64,000 nucleotides of DNA. Origin: Geodermatophilus marinus (lineage in GTDB: Bacteria > Actinomycetota > Actinomycetes > Mycobacteriales > Geodermatophilaceae). The position numbers and the translations under genes were made by a program. The stretch covers positions 124,001-188,000 of the forward strand of contig NZ_QVQH01000006.1 in assembly GCF_003428645.1 (NCBI RefSeq), in the 5' to 3' direction. Shown here in pieces: positions 46,959-55,134 of this stretch. Positions within the stretch are counted from its first letter, which is position 1. Every line of letters starts with the position of its first letter. The notes under the pieces were generated by a model. The model did not search any database, was not told the DNA's origin, and worked only from the letters and a program-made list of their open reading frames with translations.

Positions 46959-48374
46959 GTGGCCAGCCCTGAACGCGACTTCGTGACCGCGCACCTCACC
47001 GACCTGCACGCCGACCTCGACGCCTGGCTGCGCATCCCGTCGATCTCCGCCGACCCGGCGCACTCCGGCGACGTCGCCGCCAGCGCCGCCTGGCTCGCCG
47101 ACGCGCTGCGTCGCACCGGGTTCCCCACCGTCGAGGTCTGGGAGACCCCCGGCGCGCCCGCGGTGTTCGCCGAGTGGCCCGCCGGTGACCCGGCGGCCCC
47201 CGTGGCCCTCGTCTACGGCCACCACGACGTGCAGCCGGTCGACCCGCTCGAGCTGTGGGAGCACCCGCCGTTCGAGCCGACCCGGGTCGAGGGCCCCGAC
47301 GGGCCGGAGCTGCACGCCCGCGGGGCCATCGACGACAAGGGCAACGTCGCCTTCCACCTGCTGGGCATCCGCGCCCACCTGGCCGCGACCGGGCGCACCA
47401 GCCCCGCCGTCACCGTCAAGCTGCTGGTCGAGGGGGAGGAGGAGTCCGGGTCCCCCCACTTCGCCGCCCTGCTGCGCGAGCGCGCCGACCGGCTGCGCTG
47501 CGACGTCGTCGTGGTCAGCGACACCGGGATGGCCGCGCCGGACGTCCCGAGCGCCGTCGTGGCGATGCGCGGGCTCGCCGATGCCGAGATCACCCTGCGC
47601 GGACCGGCCGTCGACCTGCACTCCGGCTCCTTCGGCGGCGGGGTGCCCAACCCGCTGCACGCGATGGCCCGGCTGATCGCCGCGCTGCACGACGACCAGG
47701 GGCGGGTCACCCTGCCCGGCTTCTACGACGCGGTCCGGCCGCTCACCGACCGGGAGCGCGAGCTCATGGGCCGGGTGCCCTTCGACGAGGCCGCCTGGCT
47801 GGCCGGCCCGGCCGCCTCGCGCACCGCGACCGGCGAGGCCGGGTTCAGCACGCTGGAGCGCATCGGCGCGCGGCCGACCGCGGAGGTCAACGGCATGTGG
47901 GGCGGCTACACCGGCCCCGGCCACAAGACGATCGTCCCCGCCGAGGCGCACGCCAAGATCACCTTCCGGCTGGTGCCCGACCAGCGCCCCGCCGACCTCG
48001 CCGAGCAGGTGAAGGGGTGGGTCGCGGCGAACCTGCCCGAGGGGATCCAGGCCGACGTCCACGTCCCCGCGGGCGGGGTCTCGCCGTGCGCCAGCGACCT
48101 CGACTCCCCGGCGATGGACGCGTTGCTGGCCGCCATCGGGCAGGCCTTCGACACCGACCCCGCCGACGTCCTCTTCACCCGCGAGGGCGGCAGCGGCCCC
48201 GAGGCCGACCTGGTCGAGGCCCTCGGCGCGCCGCTGCTGTTCCTCGGGGCCGGGCTGCCGACCGACCGCATCCACTCCCCGAACGAGCGGGTCCTGCTGC
48301 CGATGCTGCACCGCGGCGCGGAAGCGGCGGCCCACCTGTGGCGGGAACTGGCCGCCGTGCCGGTCGTGCGCTGA
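46959..48374 (+). CDS. M20-family dipeptidase/peptidase
   Basis: A 471-residue M20 metallopeptidase. Metal-binding and catalytic motifs: VYGHHDVQPVD (about 87), ARGAIDDKGN (about 120), VEGEEESGS (about 157, catalytic Glu) and VVVSDTGM (about 185). The late GGSGPEAD and HSPNERV (about 443) complete the site, and a dimerisation lid lies between. These are two-zinc cytosolic dipeptidases. GTG 46959 gives the family N-terminus. The frame is open far upstream, but that part is antisense to the hydrolase. Confidence 0.9.
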   Translation: MASPERDFVTAHLTDLHADLDAWLRIPSISADPAHSGDVAASAAWLADALRRTGFPTVEVWETPGAPAVFAEWPAGDPAAPVALVYGHHDVQPVDPLELWEHPPFEPTRVEGPDGPELHARGAIDDKGNVAFHLLGIRAHLAATGRTSPAVTVKLLVEGEEESGSPHFAALLRERADRLRCDVVVVSDTGMAAPDVPSAVVAMRGLADAEITLRGPAVDLHSGSFGGGVPNPLHAMARLIAALHDDQGRVTLPGFYDAVRPLTDRERELMGRVPFDEAAWLAGPAASRTATGEAGFSTLERIGARPTAEVNGMWGGYTGPGHKTIVPAEAHAKITFRLVPDQRPADLAEQVKGWVAANLPEGIQADVHVPAGGVSPCASDLDSPAMDALLAAIGQAFDTDPADVLFTREGGSGPEADLVEALGAPLLFLGAGLPTDRIHSPNERVLLPMLHRGAEAAAHLWRELAAVPVVR

Positions 48375-48397
48375 GCCCGAGCGGGCCGCCGCCGTCC

Positions 48398-48403
48398 TAG
48401 GGT
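48398..48403 (+). promoter_or_regulatory. -10 element of leaderless promoter for DUF2510 protein
   Basis: TAGGGT ends 7 bases before GTG 48410, with no Shine-Dalgarno site. Confidence 0.5.
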
Positions 48404-48409
48404 GTCGCC

Positions 48410-49276
48410 GTGACCGGACCTGGACAGCCGAGCGCACCGGCGGGCTGGTACCCGGACCCGGACGGGACGCCGGGGACCGCGCGGTGGTGGAACGGCCTGA
48501 GCTGGTCGGACGTCACCACCCCGGCCGGGCCCGGGGTGCGGGTCCAGGCGGTCGCCGTCCAGACCCCGCCGGCCGCCCCGCCGGCCGCCCCGCCGGTGGC
48601 TTCGGCCCGCAGCCGCACCCCGTGGGTGGTCGGTCTCTCCGTGGTCGCCGTCGTCGTGCTGGTCGTCGTCGGTCTGGTGGTCGGGCTCCCCACCGGTGGG
48701 GAGGACCCCGACCCGCCGGTGGCCGGCCCCGCCGCGCCCGCGGGCCCGACCTTCCCGCCCGGCACGGTGCGGATCGTCGACGAGGCCGCCGGCATCGCCT
48801 ACCCGTTCCTCGGCGAGGGCTGGTACGAGTACGACCTCGGCCCGGTGCTGGAGACCACCGCCGTGGCCGGGCAGTTCTTCACCACCCAGGACCTCACCCC
48901 CGACGGCGGCACCTTCATCGCCCAGTGCACCTCCGGGCCGCTCGCCCCCGAGTTCGGGTACGCCGGCCCCGCCACCCTGCAGGGCACCCTCGCCCAGGTC
49001 GCCGACAGCGTGCGGCTCAACTACTACCCCGGCCCCAACGAGCGCCGGGTGCTGCGCGACGAGGGGCTCACCGTCGACGGCGCCCCGGGCCACGTCCTCG
49101 TGTTCGACCTGACCTGGGACGTCGAGGGGTACGACGCGACGGGGGAGCGGGCCGCGCTGCTGCTCGTCGACGTGGGGCGGGACGCACCGGCGCTGCTCTA
49201 CCTCTCCATCCCCAACACGCACGCCGAGCTCTACGGCGTCATCGACCGGGTGATCGGCGCCGTCGAGGTGCTGTGA
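48410..49276 (+). CDS. DUF2510 membrane protein
   Basis: A 288-residue protein. Residues 9-35 are a DUF2510 module (APAGWYPDPDGTPGTARWWNG). A Pro/Ala linker precedes one transmembrane helix (about 70-92, VVGLSVVAVVVLVVVGLVVGL). A ~190-residue extracytoplasmic domain follows (GIAYPFLGEGWYEYDLG, then YYPGPNERRVLRDEGL, VFDLTWDVEGYD). DUF2510 is common at the cytoplasmic end of actinobacterial envelope proteins. The outer domain is not recognised. A tandem repeat array begins soon after the stop. Confidence 0.75.
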   Translation: MTGPGQPSAPAGWYPDPDGTPGTARWWNGLSWSDVTTPAGPGVRVQAVAVQTPPAAPPAAPPVASARSRTPWVVGLSVVAVVVLVVVGLVVGLPTGGEDPDPPVAGPAAPAGPTFPPGTVRIVDEAAGIAYPFLGEGWYEYDLGPVLETTAVAGQFFTTQDLTPDGGTFIAQCTSGPLAPEFGYAGPATLQGTLAQVADSVRLNYYPGPNERRVLRDEGLTVDGAPGHVLVFDLTWDVEGYDATGERAALLLVDVGRDAPALLYLSIPNTHAELYGVIDRVIGAVEVL

Positions 49277-49299
49277 GCTCTGTCATCGGTCGGCCTACC

Positions 49300-49613
49300 G
49301 GCCTCCGACCGCGGCCACGTGCCGTCCCCGGCCCGCGCGGAGCCGCTCTGCCGCGTCCCTCCTCGCCGGACCCTGCGGGCCCCGCTCGTCGGTCGCCGAC
49401 CGCGGCCGGGTGCCGTCCCCGGCCCGCGCGGAGCCGCTCTGCCGCGTCCCTCCTCGCCGGACCCTGCGGGCCCCGCTCGTCGGTCGCCGACCGCGGCCGG
49501 GTGCCGTCCCCGGCCCGCGCGGAGCCGCTCTGCCGCGTCCCTCCTCGCCGGACCCTGCGGGCCCCGCTCGTCGGTCGCCGACCGCCGCCGGGTGCCGTCC
49601 CCGGCCCGGGCGG
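49300..49613. repeat. 91-bp tandem repeat array (about 3.4 copies), intergenic
   Basis: Units begin at 49319, 49410, 49501 and 49592 (exact 91-base spacing). The first three are essentially identical; the fourth is a partial copy ending near 49613, and part of a unit precedes the first (from about 49300). Each unit contains the hairpin CGGTCG-C-CGACCG. 91 is not a multiple of 3, so the array is non-coding. It fills most of the 415-base gap between the DUF2510 and M16 genes. No spacers or insertion-sequence ends are seen. Confidence 0.9.
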
Positions 49614-49679
49614 GTCGTCGGCGCCGCACCGAGGTGCCGGGCCTCCCCGCTCGGCGCGGGAGGTCCCCGGGGCAGCGGC

Positions 49680-49685
49680 TAGTGT
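49680..49685 (+). promoter_or_regulatory. -10 element of leaderless promoter for M16 peptidase operon
   Basis: TAGTGT ends 7 bases before GTG 49692; no Shine-Dalgarno site. Confidence 0.5.
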
Positions 49686-49691
49686 CGGGTC

Positions 49692-51002
49692 GTGACAGCA
49701 GCTGCTGCCGACCTCATCCTCCGGCACCCGGTCGAACGCTTCCGGCTCGACAACGGCCTGCGGGTCGTCGTCGCCCCGGACCGCAGCGTCCCCGTGGTCG
49801 CGGTGACGGTCTCCTACGACGTCGGGATGCGCAACGAGCCGGAAGGCCGCACCGGGTTCGCGCACCTCTTCGAGCACATGATGTTCCAGGGCTCGGCGCA
49901 CGTGCCGAAGATGGAGCACGCCCGCCTGGTCCAGGCCGCGGGCGGCACGTTCAACGGCTCGACGCACCAGGACTACACCAACTACTACGAGGCGCTGCCG
50001 GCCGAGGCGCTGGAGCGGGCGCTGTTCCTCGAGGCCGACCGCATGGCCGCCCCGGCGATCACGCCCGAGAACCTCCGCAACCAGATCGACGTGGTCAAGG
50101 AGGAGATCCGGGTCAACGTGCTCAACCGGCCCTACGGCGCCTTCCCCTGGCTGCAGCTGCCGCAGATCGCCTTCGAGAGCTTCGCCAACACCCACGACGG
50201 CTACGGCTCCTTCGTCGACCTGGAGTCCTCGACCGTCGAGGACGCCCTGGACTTCTTCCACCGCTACTACGCCCCGGGCAACGCCGTCCTCTGCCTCGGC
50301 GGCGACCTCGACGTCGCCGAGACCGAGCGGCTGGTGCAGCGCTGGTTCGGCCCCATCGAGGCGCGCGACGTCCCGCCGACGGCGGCCACCGGCGAGCCGT
50401 CCCCGACGGCGGTCCGCCGCGACGTGGTCGAGGACCGCCTGGTGCCCACCCCGGCGCTCGCGCTCGGCTGGCGGGTGCCCGACCCCGTGGGCGACCTCGA
50501 CACCTACCTCGGTACCGTGCTGCTCGCCGAGCTGCTCAGCGAGGGCGACGCCTCGCGGCTGGAGCGCCGGCTGGTCCACGACGACCGCATCGCGGTCGCG
50601 CAGAGCAGCTACGTCGGGCTCTTCGGGGACCCCTTCGACGTCCGGGACGCCACGCTGCTGACCACCCAGGTCCACCACCCCGCCGCCGTGCCGGCCGACG
50701 ACGTCATCGCCGCGGTGCACGACGAGGTCGGGCGGATCGCGACCGAGGGCGTGGGCCCCGACGAGCTGGCCCGGGTGCAGGCCCGGACCGAGGCCCAGCT
50801 GCTCCGCCAGGCCGACTCCGTGCTCGGCCGCACCCTCGCCTTCGCCGCCGCCGAGCTGGTCCACGGCCGCGCCGAGCTGGCCGGCGAGCTGGCGGCCCGG
50901 CTGGCGGCGGTCACCCCCGAGCAGGTGCAGGTGGCCGCCCGCGGACTGGACCCGGGCACCGTGGCGGTGCTGGAGCTGCGTGCCACCGGAGGTGCCCGAT
51001 GA
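49692..51002 (+). CDS. M16-family zinc peptidase, catalytic subunit
   Basis: A 436-residue M16 (pitrilysin/processing-peptidase) protein with the inverted zinc motif HLFEH near residue 58 and the downstream Glu region VVKEEIRVNVLNRPYG. The N-terminal half (PVERFRLDNGLRVVV, YDVGMRNEPEGRTGFAHL) is typical. It is probably the active half of a heterodimer with the next gene, which lacks the motif. The pair degrades peptides in the cytoplasm. The stop overlaps the next start (ATGA). The start is the first GTG after the -10 element. Confidence 0.9.
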   Translation: MTAAAADLILRHPVERFRLDNGLRVVVAPDRSVPVVAVTVSYDVGMRNEPEGRTGFAHLFEHMMFQGSAHVPKMEHARLVQAAGGTFNGSTHQDYTNYYEALPAEALERALFLEADRMAAPAITPENLRNQIDVVKEEIRVNVLNRPYGAFPWLQLPQIAFESFANTHDGYGSFVDLESSTVEDALDFFHRYYAPGNAVLCLGGDLDVAETERLVQRWFGPIEARDVPPTAATGEPSPTAVRRDVVEDRLVPTPALALGWRVPDPVGDLDTYLGTVLLAELLSEGDASRLERRLVHDDRIAVAQSSYVGLFGDPFDVRDATLLTTQVHHPAAVPADDVIAAVHDEVGRIATEGVGPDELARVQARTEAQLLRQADSVLGRTLAFAAAELVHGRAELAGELAARLAAVTPEQVQVAARGLDPGTVAVLELRATGGAR

Positions 51003-52363
51003 CCGCGCCGGACCTCCTCCCCCCGCTGGGCGAGCCCCGCCCGCAGCCGGAGCTGGCCGTCACCGAGGAGACCCTGCCCAGCGGGCTGCGGCTGGTCGTC
51101 GTCCCGCGGCCGGGCGTCCCGCTGGTCGAGCTCCGGCTGCGCGTGCCCTTCGCGGCGGCCACACCACGGGGCGCCGCGCAGCACGTGGCGCGGACCTCGG
51201 TGCTCTCCGGCGCCGTGCTCCTGGGCACGGGCGCGCACGACGCCACCGACATCGCCATGCTCGTGCAGGAGCACGGCGGCGAGCTCTCGGTGTCCGCCGA
51301 CCCGGACCGGCTGCTGTTCTCGACCACCCTGCTGGCCGAGGGGCTGGCACCGGTGCTCGGGGTGCTCGCCGAGGTGCTCACCGGCGCCACGTACCCGGCC
51401 GACCGCGTCGAGGCCGAGCGGGCCCGCGTCGCCGAGCGGATCGCCATCGCGCGCTCCCAGCCCGGGGTCGTCGCGCGCACCGCGCTCGCGGCCCGCCGCT
51501 ACGGCACCCACCCCTACGCCGAGCAGCTCCCGGCCGTCGAGCTGGTCGCCGGCGTCCGCAGCCAGGCGCTGCGCAAGCTGCACCGCGAGCGGGTGCTGCC
51601 GGCGGGCAGCACGCTGGTCCTCGTCGGCGATCTCGACCCGGCCGCCGCGGTGGACGCCGCCGGTGCCGCGCTGGCCGGCTGGACCGGTGAGGGGACCGCG
51701 GTGGCCGCCCCGCCGGCGCCGCAGCTGGCCGCCGGCCACCTGGAGCTGATCGACCGGCCGGGGGCGGTCCAGTCCAACCTGCGGCTGGGTGGGCCGGCAC
51801 CGCAACGCACCGACCCCGACCTCCCCGCGGCCCGGCTGGCCGCCATGGTCTACGGCGGCTACTTCTCCTCGCGCCTGGTCGAGAACATCCGCGAGCGCCG
51901 CGGCTACAGCTACAGCCCGCGCAGCGCCGTGGACCACTTGGCGGCCGCGTCGTCCCTCCTGGTGGAGGCGGACGTGGCCACCGAGGTGACCGCGCCGGCG
52001 TTCCTCGAGACCTGGTACGAGCTGGGCCGCATGGCCACCACCCCGGTGACCGAGGCCGAGCTGGACGCCGCCCGCCGCTACGTGCTGGGCAGCATGGCCC
52101 TGTCGACGGCGACGCACGCCGGCCTGGCCAGCACCCTGTCGGCCCTCGTGGGGTCCGGCCTGCCGCCGGGCTGGCTGGCCGAGCACCAGCGGGCGCTGGC
52201 CGGGGTGACGGTCGAGGAGGTGCAGGCCGCGGCCCGCCGCTACCTGTCCCCGGCGGCCCTCACCGCGGTCGTCGTCGGCGACGCCGAGCGGGTGGCCGAC
52301 GAGCTGCGCGCGCTGGGCCCGGTCGACGTCCGCGCCTCGGCCTCGGACGGCGCGCCGGCGTGA
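50999..52363 (+). CDS. M16-family peptidase, non-catalytic partner subunit
   Basis: A 454-residue M16 fold (EETLPSGLRLVVVPRPGVPLVELRLRV at the start; YGGYFSSRLVENIRERRGYSYSPRS near 285 forms the conserved R/Y pair). The zinc motif HxxEH is missing: the equivalent region reads GAAQHVARTSV. It should be the inactive partner that completes the chamber with the preceding subunit. ATG 50999 overlaps the upstream stop by 4 bases. The stop region overlaps the nudC GTG (52360) by 4 bases, joining nudC to this operon. Confidence 0.88.
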   Translation: MTAPDLLPPLGEPRPQPELAVTEETLPSGLRLVVVPRPGVPLVELRLRVPFAAATPRGAAQHVARTSVLSGAVLLGTGAHDATDIAMLVQEHGGELSVSADPDRLLFSTTLLAEGLAPVLGVLAEVLTGATYPADRVEAERARVAERIAIARSQPGVVARTALAARRYGTHPYAEQLPAVELVAGVRSQALRKLHRERVLPAGSTLVLVGDLDPAAAVDAAGAALAGWTGEGTAVAAPPAPQLAAGHLELIDRPGAVQSNLRLGGPAPQRTDPDLPAARLAAMVYGGYFSSRLVENIRERRGYSYSPRSAVDHLAAASSLLVEADVATEVTAPAFLETWYELGRMATTPVTEAELDAARRYVLGSMALSTATHAGLASTLSALVGSGLPPGWLAEHQRALAGVTVEEVQAAARRYLSPAALTAVVVGDAERVADELRALGPVDVRASASDGAPA

Positions 52364-53325
52364 GCGTCCCCGAGGGCGGGAGCACGGCCGCCGACAACCC
52401 GCAGCAGCCCACGGTGACCAGCTGGCCCGAGGGCTCGCGCCCCTCGCCGCCCGGCCCGGTGCCGCTGCTGTCCCGGGCGGCGCACGACCGCAGCCACCTG
52501 GCCCGCGCGCTGCCCGACCCGACGGAGGGCCGGCCGGTGCGGGTGCTGCTGGTCGACGAGCGCCGCACGGTGCCGGTCCACGAGGACGGCGAGCGGCCCC
52601 GGCTGCTCTGGGAGGAACGCGCCGGGCTGCCGGAGGGCGCGGTGTACCTCGGTGAGGCCGAGGGCGTCCCCTACGCCGCGGTCCGCGCCGAGCGCCGGCC
52701 GACCGTCGCCGGTCGTCCGGTGGACGGCTGGAACGGGCTGCGCGAGCTGGGCGCCGACCTCGACGACCTGGACGCCGGCCTGCTCGCCGAGGCGATCGGC
52801 ATCCTCGAGTGGCACGAGCGGCACCGGTACAGCCCGCTGTCCGGCGCGCCGACCACGGTGGAGCGGGCCGGCTGGGTGCGCCGCGACCCGGAGACCGGCG
52901 CCGAGCTGTTCCCGCGCACCGACCCGGCGGTGATCATGCTCGTGCACGACGGCGCGGACCGCTGCGTGCTGGGCCGCCAGGCGGTGTGGCCGCCGGGCCG
53001 GTACTCCATCCTGGCCGGCTTCGTCGAGCCGGGGGAGTCCGCCGAGGCCGCGGTCGCCCGGGAGGTGGCCGAGGAGGTCGGCGTCCGGGTCACCGACGTG
53101 CGCTACGTGGGCAGCCAGCCCTGGCCGTTCCCGCAGTCGCTGATGCTCGGCTTCACCGCGCGGGTGGAGGGCGACCCGACCCTGCGGCTGGACCCGACGG
53201 AGATCGAGGAGGCCCGGTGGTTCACCCGGGACGAGCTGCGCTCCGGGGACGGTCCGCGCGCGCTGCCCCCCGCGGTCTCCATCGCCCGGCACATCATCGA
53301 CCGCTGGGTGGCCGGCGAGCTGTAG
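52360..53325 (+). CDS. nudC: NudC-like NAD(H) diphosphatase, zinc cysteines lost
   Basis: A 321-residue protein with a complete Nudix box (GFVEPGESAEAA then AREVAEEVGV, about 225-247) and the NADH-diphosphatase motif SQPWPFPQS (about 252). It hydrolyses NAD(H) and NAD-capped RNA in E. coli; M. tuberculosis Rv3199c is the positional homologue. The zinc-ribbon region, which normally has CxxC twice, reads HRYSPLSGAPTT and has no cysteine at all in the protein. GTG 52360 overlaps the M16 stop by 4 bases. Confidence 0.9.
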   Translation: MSVPEGGSTAADNPQQPTVTSWPEGSRPSPPGPVPLLSRAAHDRSHLARALPDPTEGRPVRVLLVDERRTVPVHEDGERPRLLWEERAGLPEGAVYLGEAEGVPYAAVRAERRPTVAGRPVDGWNGLRELGADLDDLDAGLLAEAIGILEWHERHRYSPLSGAPTTVERAGWVRRDPETGAELFPRTDPAVIMLVHDGADRCVLGRQAVWPPGRYSILAGFVEPGESAEAAVAREVAEEVGVRVTDVRYVGSQPWPFPQSLMLGFTARVEGDPTLRLDPTEIEEARWFTRDELRSGDGPRALPPAVSIARHIIDRWVAGEL

Positions 53326-53337
53326 GGGGACGGGCCG

Positions 53338-53889
53338 TCAGGCGAGGCGGCCCCGGAGCACAAGCGCGGGCCGGTCGGGGGAGTCGGCCAGCACCACCGC
53401 GTCGGCGAGCGCGACGGGGTCCACCTCGTCGTCGTACCGGTCGAAGGCGGGCAGCTCCCAGGCCTGCTCGGGCGGCGTCCGGCGGCGTCGGGCGGCCGGA
53501 CCGACCCGCAGGTGGACGACGACGTCGAACGCCAGGCCCAGCCCCTGCAGCATCGCACCGGGCACCAGCAGCACGCCGCGGGTCGGTGCCGGACGACGGT
53601 CGGCTCGGGCGGCGCGGTCGGTCTCGACGTTCCACAGCACCGGCAGGTACAGCCCCGGGCCGCCCGGCCCCACGGGGTCGAGCACCTCCCGGGCCAGGGC
53701 GCCCGCGTCCAGCCAGTCGGTGTAGCGGGCGTCGGGGTCGGTGCGGCCGTGCTCCAGGCGGAGGGAGGCCGGGCGCAGGAAGCCCCCGGCGGGGACGACG
53801 GCCGCGCCCCGGCCCAGCGGCGGCAGCCGTTCGGCCACGGCGGCGGCGAGGACCTCCGGCGCGGCGACGTCGGGGCCGTCGACGGCCAC
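53338..53889 (-). CDS. Uridine kinase-like protein; possible CTG start at 53988
   Basis: At least 183 residues similar to actinobacterial uridine kinase-like proteins: VAVDGPDVAAPEVLA, FLRPASLRLEHGRTDPD, YTDWLDAGALAREVLDPVGPGG, and late RTPPEQAWELPAFDRYDDEV. The P-loop is degenerate, so ATP binding is doubtful. GTG 53889 is the first standard start, yet family-like residues (LTPQALADRLAGLLADL) continue upstream to a CTG at 53988. That CTG overlaps the upstream stop as CTGA, giving 216 residues. A 12-base gap separates its end from nudC, with which it converges. Confidence 0.75.
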   Translation of the reverse strand: MAVDGPDVAAPEVLAAAVAERLPPLGRGAAVVPAGGFLRPASLRLEHGRTDPDARYTDWLDAGALAREVLDPVGPGGPGLYLPVLWNVETDRAARADRRPAPTRGVLLVPGAMLQGLGLAFDVVVHLRVGPAARRRRTPPEQAWELPAFDRYDDEVDPVALADAVVLADSPDRPALVLRGRLA

Positions 53890-53984
53890 CCGCAGCGCGG
53901 CGGCGCCGGGGTCGGGGTCGAGGTCGGCGAGCAGGCCGGCCAGCCGGTCGGCCAGCGCCTGCGGGGTGAGCGGCTCCGGCCGGG

Positions 53985-54602
53985 TCAGGACCGGCTCTCC
54001 GCGGCCGCCCCCCGCCGGGTGCGGGTGCGGCTCCGGGCCGGGCGCTCGTCACCGGCGGCGGGCTCGCGCGGCGCCGGCGGCCGGGGGACGCTGCCACCAC
54101 CGGTCGGCGCCGCCGGCGCGGGGCGGGCGGCCAGCTCGTCGAGGACCTGGCGGGCCAGCTCCGGGACCGGCCGGCCGGAGGCCCGGGCGTTGCCGCGGAG
54201 CAGCTCGAAGGTGGCCCGCGGGGAGGTGCCGAGACGCTCGGCCAGGACGCCGATGGCGCGCTCGGTCGACACCCGGGCCGCGAGGGCGTGCTCCAGCTGG
54301 GCGACGGTGCGCTCCAGGGCGGCGATGCGGGCGTCCCGGGGGTCGACCTCGGGCTCCGGTGCGCCGGAGCCCCGGGCCGCGCGGCGCGCGGTGCGGTCGG
54401 GCTCCACGGGCGCGCCCAGCTCCTCGGCGACCAGGTCGGCGAGGGTCATGCCCTCCACGAGGTCCGCGACGTCCTCCGCGCGGCCCGGGGACAGCACCGA
54501 CCACCCGCGCTCGGTCCGCACCACCACGACCGACGGGGTGTCGGCCCGCAGGACGTCCTCCGGGCCGACGCCCGCGACGGCGATATCGACGCTCGTGCTC
54601 AC
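53985..54602 (-). CDS. ANTAR-domain protein
   Basis: A 205-residue protein. The middle (about 93-150) is a coiled coil plus ANTAR domain: RIAALERTVAQLEHALAAR, then STERAIGVLAERLGTSPRATF and FELLRGNARASGRPVPELA. ANTAR domains bind paired RNA hairpins and prevent transcription termination. The N-terminal ~60 residues are an unknown domain, not an obvious receiver, and the tail is Arg/Pro-rich. The GTG start at 54602 is the first in frame. The stop overlaps the candidate CTG start of the kinase-like gene. Confidence 0.82.
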   Translation of the reverse strand: MSTSVDIAVAGVGPEDVLRADTPSVVVVRTERGWSVLSPGRAEDVADLVEGMTLADLVAEELGAPVEPDRTARRAARGSGAPEPEVDPRDARIAALERTVAQLEHALAARVSTERAIGVLAERLGTSPRATFELLRGNARASGRPVPELARQVLDELAARPAPAAPTGGGSVPRPPAPREPAAGDERPARSRTRTRRGAAAESRS

Positions 54603-54724
54603 GTCAGCGGCCTCCGCAGGGTCGAGGGCCCGGTGGGACGGCCGGGCGCCGGCGGGCCGTCGTCCCGGCCCCGTGCACGACGATCATGCCTCTTGGCGCA
54701 CCGCGTGCGCGGGAACACTCGCCG

Positions 54725-54988
54725 TCATGCCCCGGCTTGCTGGGTGAGCTGTGCCTTCACCTGGTCGATCCCCGGGTTGGTCAGCGCGGTGCCGTCCGCG
54801 AACACCAGGGTCGGGACGGTGCGGTTGCCGCCGTTGGCCTGCATCACGATGTCGGCCGCGGCGGGCTCGCGCTCGATGTCGACCTCGGCGTAGTCGATGC
54901 CCTCGCGCTGCATGAGCTTCTTGAGCCGGACGCAGTAGCCGCACCACGGGGTGGTGTACATCGTCACGGCGGGGGTCGCAGCGCTCAT
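54725..54988 (-). CDS. mrx1: Mycoredoxin Mrx1 (glutaredoxin-like)
   Basis: An 87-residue glutaredoxin fold with the active site CGYC (MYTTPWCGYCVRLKK, about 16-19), the VDIEREP strand, cis-Pro region GNRTVPTLVFADG and a final helix. Mycoredoxin 1 reduces mycothiolated proteins in mycothiol-producing actinobacteria. It is adjacent to uvrD2, like Rv3198A in M. tuberculosis. ATG 54988 gives the usual length. Confidence 0.92.
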   Translation of the reverse strand: MSAATPAVTMYTTPWCGYCVRLKKLMQREGIDYAEVDIEREPAAADIVMQANGGNRTVPTLVFADGTALTNPGIDQVKAQLTQQAGA

Positions 54989-55134
54989 GGGGTCGGTGTC
55001 CTCCTGGTCGGGTGCGGGGGCGCGGCCGGTGCGGCCGCTGCCGTCCCCAACGCCGCGCCCCTGGGGATGCTTCCCCCGCCCGTCGGTGCCGGCTGGGAGG
55101 ATGGGCGGGCTGTCGAGGGAAGGCGGGGGAGCGG

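Noticed and set aside
49300-49613. CRISPR array
   Set aside because: The units are contiguous and identical with no spacers, and no cas genes are in the window. The same holds for the 26-bp repeat at 58107.
49319-49691. Open frames through the 91-bp tandem repeats
   Set aside because: The unit is 91 bases, so frames shift each copy, and the translations are Arg/Pro low complexity without start signals.
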